Assembly (NCBI GenBank): GCA_017625535.1
Contig: JAGAKR010000014.1
Span: 54,242-118,241 of the forward strand
DNA length: 64,000 bases
Source: Bacteroidales bacterium
GTDB taxonomy: Bacteria; Bacteroidota; Bacteroidia; Bacteroidales; UBA932
Reading direction: 5' to 3'
In this document: positions 58,574 to 64,000 of the stretch, piece after piece
Position numbering within the stretch: position 1 is the first letter of the stretch
How the letters are laid out: every line of letters begins with the position of its first letter
The notes under the pieces: generated by a model
What the model saw: the letters and a program-made list of their open reading frames with translations, nothing else
Database searches by the model: none
What the model was told of the DNA's origin: nothing
Translations under genes and position numbers: made by a program

Positions 58574-59625
58574 TGTAAGTATATCTGGTAATCTTTTGGT
58601 AGGGTTATCACTTGTTGCTTTTCTTTGGCTGCTCGGTTGCCCATACGGCTAGTTGAACGAATTATCGTGCCTGCCGTTCTGTTGGCCATACTGGCCAGCT
58701 GGCCTACCATATTGGTTGCTGCTGAAACAGCTTCATCTGTTATCTGTTCCGATGTTTCATCTACTGTATATGCCAGTCCTTTGTATCCATCAGTGTCATA
58801 TGCGGCCCAGTTGACAGGCAGGACTTTCCCATTATAGTTGATACTGGATATATACAGTTGCAACCTGTTGTCATCAATCTTTGCTATTGCATATACATAC
58901 GTGTTTTTAGGCAGTATCATATTGCCTGTTGGGGTTTCCTGGAGTAACCGCAACTGCACCTTGTCTCCTGCACATATTTTTGTCTCGGTTGTGGTTGCTG
59001 CTTTTATTGGATTGTGTGTTGTTATACCACCTCCGACAACTGTAATGAAGCCTCCGGTTGAAGTGCCTGTTTCAGGGGCCTGTGATTGTATAGTTTCCGG
59101 CTTCTGCTCTGATTGTTGCTTGTCTGTAGACTCTTCTTTGCCGTAGAGTTTCTCAAGCAGATAGTCATATCTCTCCTGCCATTCTTCCTTGCCGGATGTG
59201 TCAGAAATGCCTTTGCTTGTAGATGAAGGAACAGGCTTTGCTGTAACCTTTTTCTTTTTCTCATTTCTTGTACCATCAGATACCTTCTCTTGCAGCTTTG
59301 TGGTAATTCTTTCCACAGCCTGTTGTTGTTGTCGCATTGTTTCTTGGGCATTGATGACAGATTCATCTGCAGCAGTTGTATCTGTAGCTCCAGATGATAA
59401 GTCTGCCAGATAAGCATCATAGCTTTTTACAGTGCGTCCGGATTCATATGCCTTTATTTTGGCACGTGGTATATCATTTGTGGCGGCATCGGGCAATTCT
59501 ACTTTTACCGGTGTGTCTGATTCCTTGCCAGAAATTCCTGTTATAATGTGGATGAGCATTGCTGCAATGGCTATTGTAATGATGCCGAATAATGTCAGCA
59601 GTAGCATTTTCTTTTTCTTCTCCAT
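58570..59625 (-). CDS. traM: Conjugal transfer protein TraM
   Basis: A 351-residue protein with one N-terminal transmembrane helix (MLLLTLFGIITIAIAAMLIH), a long charged linker (PVKVELPDAATNDIPRAKIK, KKKVTAKPVPSSTSKG) and a C-terminal VirB10-like domain (ICAGDKVQLRLLQETPTGNM, ILPKNTYVYAIAKIDDNRLQ). It bridges inner and outer membranes in the transfer channel. Fits TraM of CTnDOT. Confidence 0.88.
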   Translation of the reverse strand: MEKKKKMLLLTLFGIITIAIAAMLIHIITGISGKESDTPVKVELPDAATNDIPRAKIKAYESGRTVKSYDAYLADLSSGATDTTAADESVINAQETMRQQQQAVERITTKLQEKVSDGTRNEKKKKVTAKPVPSSTSKGISDTSGKEEWQERYDYLLEKLYGKEESTDKQQSEQKPETIQSQAPETGTSTGGFITVVGGGITTHNPIKAATTTETKICAGDKVQLRLLQETPTGNMILPKNTYVYAIAKIDDNRLQLYISSINYNGKVLPVNWAAYDTDGYKGLAYTVDETSEQITDEAVSAATNMVGQLASMANRTAGTIIRSTSRMGNRAAKEKQQVITLPKDYQIYLQ

Positions 59626-59627
59626 TA

Positions 59628-60257
59628 TTACCTTATTTTTTCTTTTCTTGTGTCATTATTTATTATCTCAAGCTTTTCCAGTAATAGGCCATGGGGATTA
59701 GCATCACTGCGAGCTATCTCACGCACAGTACATGTGGTGATCAGGTCTTTTACAACTAATGAGTTGCTTCTGACGATATACATAGTAGCATATGTACGTG
59801 CATTGTATGGGTAAATGCTGAAATCAATTTTGATGCTGTCAACAGTCAGGGACTGGCTTATTGAGGCATTGATTAGCCTTGAGTAGTAACCTTGCTCCTG
59901 TAGGTCATTATAATGTTCATATGCCCTCCTGTCTGCAAGATTAAGGGCTGCATTGATATTATGTTCTATACTTTCCACATTTGGGGCAAGGGTAAAGAAG
60001 AGTTCATGGAATCGTGTAATATGGTCCTTAACTTCGATTGGTTTATTGGCCACCTTATCGCTTTGTAGAGCCAGCAGAAGACTCTTGCCCTGGTCTAGAA
60101 CGTATATTTTTTCACGCTGTTTCTCCGCATATTGCAGGGCTGACACAATGGATGTTATTGCTATAATGCCACTTGACACCATAGCAGTCAGGGCTATTAT
60201 TTTTATGCCCTTGAATGAATTTTCTATTCTGCTGAAAGCCTTTATTGTCTTTTCCAT
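59628..60257 (-). CDS. traK: Conjugal transfer protein TraK
   Basis: A 209-residue protein with an N-terminal transmembrane helix (IIALTAMVSSGIIAITSIVS) and a periplasmic VirB8-like domain (YNDLQEQGYYSRLINASISQ, DFSIYPYNARTYATMYIVRS). The YNARTYAT segment and position fit TraK. Two bases separate it from traM; TraL, usually between them, is missing. Confidence 0.88.
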   Translation of the reverse strand: MEKTIKAFSRIENSFKGIKIIALTAMVSSGIIAITSIVSALQYAEKQREKIYVLDQGKSLLLALQSDKVANKPIEVKDHITRFHELFFTLAPNVESIEHNINAALNLADRRAYEHYNDLQEQGYYSRLINASISQSLTVDSIKIDFSIYPYNARTYATMYIVRSNSLVVKDLITTCTVREIARSDANPHGLLLEKLEIINNDTRKEKIR

Positions 60258-60259
60258 AT

Positions 60260-61189
60260 TTATCCTAAGAATCTTTTGAAGAATGCAGTTGCTGCAATTG
60301 CCCCTCTTTTTGCTCCTGCGGCACTATTTACACCGGCTTTGTTAACTGCTGCGTTGAACCCTGTACCACCGGTGCTTTCTACTACCCACTCCGCTATGGT
60401 TGGTATCTTGAACAGACCGATGACTGATACGATGCTCACGCATAGAAGGGTGAGCTGGGGAGACGTAATTGTTCTTTCTTCTTTCAATGCTGTCTCAAGT
60501 ATGATATTACCGATACTTCCAGTAAGGAATATGAATATCTGTGCAAGAGGCTGCCACAACATAATCTGGATGTATCTGGCAAACCAGCTGGTAATACCGC
60601 TGCGGAACGATGGTATGATTGCCAGGGCAAAGGTGATCGGCCCGGTAAGAGATAACAGCATCATGTATATTATTGACAGGAAAGAAACAAACACTTGAGC
60701 CACATGTGTAAGAAGATTTACAAGCCAAATCATGATGTTCATACAGGATCTTTCTATCCATCCGGGCATCTCGGCTCTGGATACATTACTGGCCTGGTAT
60801 TTGGCATCCATATCAGCGATATCTGTATTGTCAACATCAGTTGCTTCTTCTTCATACTCAATGGCTGCTTTTATCCTTTTGTTGAGCAATTCCCTTTCCG
60901 ATTTCATGTCATCACATATGTTGCTCATCCATTTCGTTGTGGCCTGTGATATACCATCAAGCGGTGCTATTACCAGTTGTGGAAAGACACTGAGCACAAA
61001 TGCTATACAGAATGGCCTTAAGGCCAGACCTAAATCAAAACCTCCTTTGATATAACTCTCATAACACACAGTGACAATAAGGATAGTTGCTGCTATGCCG
61101 CCTATCCCGGATGCAACATACTGGAATTGTGGAAATACATCATCCAGTAGTAGTGATTTGAGGTTATATAGTTCTTGTAGAAAATCCAT
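60260..61189 (-). CDS. traJ: Conjugal transfer protein TraJ
   Basis: A 309-residue VirB6-like inner-membrane protein with six to seven hydrophobic segments (GIGGIAATILIVTVCYESYI, FVSFLSIIYMMLLSLTGPIT, LLCVSIVSVIGLFKIPTIAE) and the family motif FARYIQIMLWQPLAQIFIFL. Ends in a Gly/Ala-rich tail (GTGFNAAVNKAGVNSAAGAK). Two-base gap to traK and six-base gap after traI. Confidence 0.9.
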   Translation of the reverse strand: MDFLQELYNLKSLLLDDVFPQFQYVASGIGGIAATILIVTVCYESYIKGGFDLGLALRPFCIAFVLSVFPQLVIAPLDGISQATTKWMSNICDDMKSERELLNKRIKAAIEYEEEATDVDNTDIADMDAKYQASNVSRAEMPGWIERSCMNIMIWLVNLLTHVAQVFVSFLSIIYMMLLSLTGPITFALAIIPSFRSGITSWFARYIQIMLWQPLAQIFIFLTGSIGNIILETALKEERTITSPQLTLLCVSIVSVIGLFKIPTIAEWVVESTGGTGFNAAVNKAGVNSAAGAKRGAIAATAFFKRFLG

Positions 61190-61195
61190 TATAAA

Positions 61196-61795
61196 TTATA
61201 ATACGCTGTTTAATAGTCTGAGGTCGTTGTCAAGCTGGTTCTGATAGTATAGGTCATCCATGAGACGGCGGCCATAATATCGGATATTGTTATAGTTGCG
61301 GCAGGCCTTGTTGTGGAGTTCGTTGACAAACTTCAACCGCTCGGCATCATTCATCTCATATACATTGTCAGTAATCAGATCCTCCAGCTCAATCACATAC
61401 TTGGTGCTTGCGCAGAACAGTGAGTAAAGATTGGCTATATGTCTTGTCTTTTTCAAGTTGGAGAACTTGCTTTCCATGAGAACTTTGGCCAATTTGGTGT
61501 ATTCATTGCCTGTCATAACAGAGTAGGATAGTATTTCCAATACCTTAGTTCCGTTGCTTATCTTTTTCTTCACCTGTTGCATGCGGTTAACATTCTCAAT
61601 GGCAATATCCAGCATGTGGCTTGTTTTCTCAACGCTCTCCAGTGCTGCAGCAAGGTTCTCTGATGAGACTCCCACTTCCTCAAGGCTGTTGGCAATGGCT
61701 GTAATCTCTCCCATTACATCATGCACTATCCACTGAGCCTTTGCATTTGTGCCAATAAAAATATTGAGGCATATAATGATAAATACTCGTTTCAT
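61196..61795 (-). CDS. traI: Conjugal transfer protein TraI (DUF4141)
   Basis: 199 residues from the ATG at 61795 (MKRVFIIICLNIFIGTNAKA, signal peptide); the frame opens earlier inside traG. A VirB5-like helical protein (LEEVGVSSENLAAALESVEK, RFVNELHNKACRNYNNIRYY region) corresponding to TraI in the CTnDOT order. The traG stop lies one base upstream. Confidence 0.85.
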   Translation of the reverse strand: MKRVFIIICLNIFIGTNAKAQWIVHDVMGEITAIANSLEEVGVSSENLAAALESVEKTSHMLDIAIENVNRMQQVKKKISNGTKVLEILSYSVMTGNEYTKLAKVLMESKFSNLKKTRHIANLYSLFCASTKYVIELEDLITDNVYEMNDAERLKFVNELHNKACRNYNNIRYYGRRLMDDLYYQNQLDNDLRLLNSVL

Positions 61796-61796
61796 A

Positions 61797-64000
61797 TCAA
61801 TGGTCTTGTGTAAGGTTATCAATTGCGTGTATATAACTTCCCCCACATTTTTCCACCTCATTTTTGAGGAGGACTTGTTCACTGCGTGTAGTGGTATAAG
61901 CCCAATATGCCTGTGGGGATGTCTCTAATGCATAGACATATTTGTGTGAACCGATGCATATGTATGCTTCTCTGTATTTATATCGGCGGTCAAGATCTTT
62001 GTTGATTGAAAAGATCAGGTTCTTGTCTTGATTATTGAGTGCCAGGATGGCTGCAATGTCATCATATTTGTCTTTAAGAGATTTCTGGTCTAACAGAATT
62101 CGGATGGCAGAGTTGTTTATTATAGCCTGTTTTACTACAGGTGAGGATATGATGTCTTCCACTTCTTGAGTGACAACCATGGCCTGAGCATTATGCTTTC
62201 TTGCGGTTTTCCATAGCCATTGTATCCATCCCTCCATTTCTGGTGAGGAGATTGCTTTCCAAGCCTCTTCAATAAGCATTATTTTCCGTTCCTTGACAGC
62301 CTTCATCTTGTCGGCAAATAGTTTTGTAATCAGCAATGTAATAATGGGGAACAGGACCTCATTATTGGAGATGCTGTCGATTTCAAACAATACGAATCTT
62401 TTCGTGCTAAGGTTGATATTTTGCTTATTGTTAAGCAATGTGCTATACTTACCTCCAAGGCAAAAAGGTTTAAGAGCTATCAGAAGATCCTTAATGGCAA
62501 AGCCACATGAGGCGATATCATCAGCTTTGGCAATTGACCATGTATCATTCAGCCAATTGCGGAAGTTATCCATGGTGCGGTCGCACCAGGTACCTTCGGA
62601 CAGGTACAACTCTATAGCCTCATATAACAGTGCATCCTCTGCGGCTGAGGGAGACTTTTTCTTCCAGATACAGTATATCAGTGACAGAAGAAATGTCTTG
62701 TCTTCTTCACTAGTGACGTTCAGAAATGGGTTGAATGAAAATGGATAGTCATCAGCATTATAGTATATGCCGTCATTACCATTTGTTTGTTCACGTATAA
62801 TCTGGCACAAGGAAAAATACGAGTTGCCCTGATCAATGAGCACACAATGTGCCTGGTCCCTATAATAGGACTGGGTAATGTACTCGTTTGTTAAAAATGA
62901 TTTGCCGGATCCTGACGGCCCCAGCGTGAAAATATTATAGTTTGTAATCAGTCCTCTTTCCTGTGCGACAGTGGATAGGTCAATGGCTACTGGCACATGG
63001 GTTGTCCTGTCGGTAACATAGAATGAACCGTTTTTTATGCCTGTGGATGCTGTTTCCAAGGATGCTAATGAGGTTGCAACCTGTAATGACTGTGTCATAT
63101 ATTCTTCATCTGGAAGATCTGCGCTGTTCCCTGGTATACTTGCCCAGTAGGGAACAGGGCAGTTATAGCCATTTTTACGAAGATGTATTCCATGTCTGAG
63201 GAGTGACGTGACCAAATTATTGATATCCGTACTTCCTTCCACCAATATTTGTACTGAAAATCTTACTGTCTGCAGATTGTTTTCTGCAACCTCTTCCATA
63301 TATTCGCTTATGTGTTCGTAGCGTGTCGCATTGTCTGCAGAGATACCGCTCATGGAACGCAGGAAACGGGATTTGCTTTCCAATCGTGACATGGCTTTGT
63401 TGCTGTCCACTATTTTGATATACTGGTTGACGATGTGGTTCGAGGCTATGTTATAGCCAATTTGCGCTAGGATGCTGGAGTACAGTTTGGTTGTATCAGT
63501 TGAGAGTATCCTGTCAATGACATTTTCCTCAAAACTGTTGGGCATGTCTTTCAGGGATGTGACGGACAGGTTATATATTTCTCTGTCGGAAATTTTAACC
63601 TTGTCAGGCTGCAGCTGGATATCCTCCAGTATGTATTGCTCATTATTGCAGAAATTTATGATTTTCCCTGATATGTCATTTATCTCATTAGGAGTAAGCT
63701 TGCGTAACTGCATTAGCCTCTTGTCAGATGTTAACATATTGACAGCCTGCTCCACGCTGTCCACAAATGTATATATGTCTGCCTGTACCTTCTGTGTAAA
63801 GATATTGCCTCTTGTTAGGATACTGCCCAATGAGGAGATATCCTGCCTGTTGCGGTGTGGCATGGTGAACTGCAATAGTGATGTATGTTGCAGATATTGA
63901 CGATGGTTGAAATGGCTGTTATAGCATTGAATCAGATATCCATCATCCTTATTGCCCATCTCGTTATGGGTAGAGAAATATATGTCCTGCTTGAGTATTA
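61797..64000 (-). CDS. traG: Conjugal transfer ATPase TraG (VirB4-like; 5' end outside window)
   Basis: The frame is open to the end of the window (residues ILKQDIYFSTHNE precede the first methionine at 63959), so the N-terminus is missing. Over 730 residues of a VirB4-type ATPase are seen: Walker A FTLGPSGSGKSFLTNEYITQ, CVLIDQGNSYFSLC, Walker B KIMLIEEAWKAISSPEMEGW and the downstream AMVVTQEVEDII. TraG powers assembly of the mating apparatus. The first gene visible of the tra operon. Confidence 0.93.
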   Translation of the reverse strand, partial: ILKQDIYFSTHNEMGNKDDGYLIQCYNSHFNHRQYLQHTSLLQFTMPHRNRQDISSLGSILTRGNIFTQKVQADIYTFVDSVEQAVNMLTSDKRLMQLRKLTPNEINDISGKIINFCNNEQYILEDIQLQPDKVKISDREIYNLSVTSLKDMPNSFEENVIDRILSTDTTKLYSSILAQIGYNIASNHIVNQYIKIVDSNKAMSRLESKSRFLRSMSGISADNATRYEHISEYMEEVAENNLQTVRFSVQILVEGSTDINNLVTSLLRHGIHLRKNGYNCPVPYWASIPGNSADLPDEEYMTQSLQVATSLASLETASTGIKNGSFYVTDRTTHVPVAIDLSTVAQERGLITNYNIFTLGPSGSGKSFLTNEYITQSYYRDQAHCVLIDQGNSYFSLCQIIREQTNGNDGIYYNADDYPFSFNPFLNVTSEEDKTFLLSLIYCIWKKKSPSAAEDALLYEAIELYLSEGTWCDRTMDNFRNWLNDTWSIAKADDIASCGFAIKDLLIALKPFCLGGKYSTLLNNKQNINLSTKRFVLFEIDSISNNEVLFPIITLLITKLFADKMKAVKERKIMLIEEAWKAISSPEMEGWIQWLWKTARKHNAQAMVVTQEVEDIISSPVVKQAIINNSAIRILLDQKSLKDKYDDIAAILALNNQDKNLIFSINKDLDRRYKYREAYICIGSHKYVYALETSPQAYWAYTTTRSEQVLLKNEVEKCGGSYIHAIDNLTQDH

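Larger units (their letters stand above)
37368..64000. mobile_element. Integrative conjugative element (CTnDOT-like transfer genes), one end
   Basis: From the 3' side of the CAT tRNA onward the composition turns A+T-rich and the gene content is that of a Bacteroidota ICE: excisionase-like gene and tyrosine integrase at the tRNA end, antirepressor-type and cargo genes, and a tra operon on the opposite strand running back toward the integrase. The exact left border cannot be fixed between 37,368 and about 37,560 because the second att copy lies beyond the window; neither relaxase nor coupling-protein gene is visible. Confidence 0.85.

Overview
The window reads as a piece of a Bacteroidota chromosome, most likely Bacteroidales, carrying one end of an integrative conjugative element (ICE). 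Pointers to the group are the promoters (TTTG, 19-20 bases, TAnnTTTG, clearest before the tRNAs and the FadL gene), weak or absent Shine-Dalgarno sequences, secreted dipeptidyl peptidase IV, a TGS-domain nucleoside kinase, FHS-type sugar transport, and on the ICE a CTnDOT-type tra operon and type V (Mfa/FimA-type) fimbriae. Positions 1 to about 37,370 are resident chromosome. The rest is visibly more A+T-rich and foreign.

Resident part: 1-10.2 kb holds a TPR gene cut by the window edge, a LytM/EnvC-like factor, a nucleoside kinase, a deoxynucleoside kinase, an isoaspartyl methyltransferase, a metallo-beta-lactamase-fold hydrolase, a lytic transglycosylase and uvrA. From 10.3 to 17.6 kb there is a minus-strand block: NamZ-like muramidase, FadL-family porin, DPP IV, a YfcE-like phosphoesterase and a NagX/HGSNAT-like membrane acyltransferase. 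From 17.7 to 25.1 kb are rsmE, tsaC, a REP-associated tyrosine transposase (RAYT) sitting between two REP-like doublets, an EEP-family phosphatase, a rhomboid protease, mutL and a small membrane protein. From 25.2 to 37.2 kb are ispF, a small porin-like barrel, a 5'-nucleotidase, a ROK kinase/MFS permease/SIS-domain sugar cluster, a TPR lipoprotein-like protein, an orphan gene, a rare rhodanese-isoaspartyl peptidase fusion and an LtaS-like sulfatase-fold enzyme. Then come tRNA-Gln(CTG) and a CAT-anticodon tRNA.

ICE part: directly after the tRNA pair come a terminator, a cluster of GGACAAA repeats, an excisionase-like gene and a tyrosine integrase. Plus-strand cargo follows (ORF6N proteins, a RadC/JAB protein, an Ig-like lipoprotein, HipBA, and an unrecognised two-gene soluble/membrane module at 45.2-46.6 kb). 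From 64 kb back to 46.7 kb one long minus-strand array runs traG-I-J-K-M-N-O-Q and passes with almost no gaps into a type V fimbrial locus (DUF3575, DUF3868/OmpA, major fimbrillin, FimB/Mfa2 anchor, large Ig-repeat fimbrillin) in which three phage-antirepressor-type genes (KilA-N, ORF6N-AntA, AntA) are embedded. The far end of the ICE, its relaxase and its second att site lie outside the window.

Most notable: (1) tra genes and fimbriae forming one apparent transcription unit interleaved with antirepressor-type genes; (2) the unnamed two-gene module next to HipBA; (3) the RAYT with its REP-like doublets; (4) an octamer, TGTCGGGA, which I count 20 times in the resident 37 kb (10 in each orientation) and not once in the ICE; (5) the rhodanese-isoaspartyl peptidase lipoprotein. 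All family assignments come from reading motifs by eye; no database search was possible.
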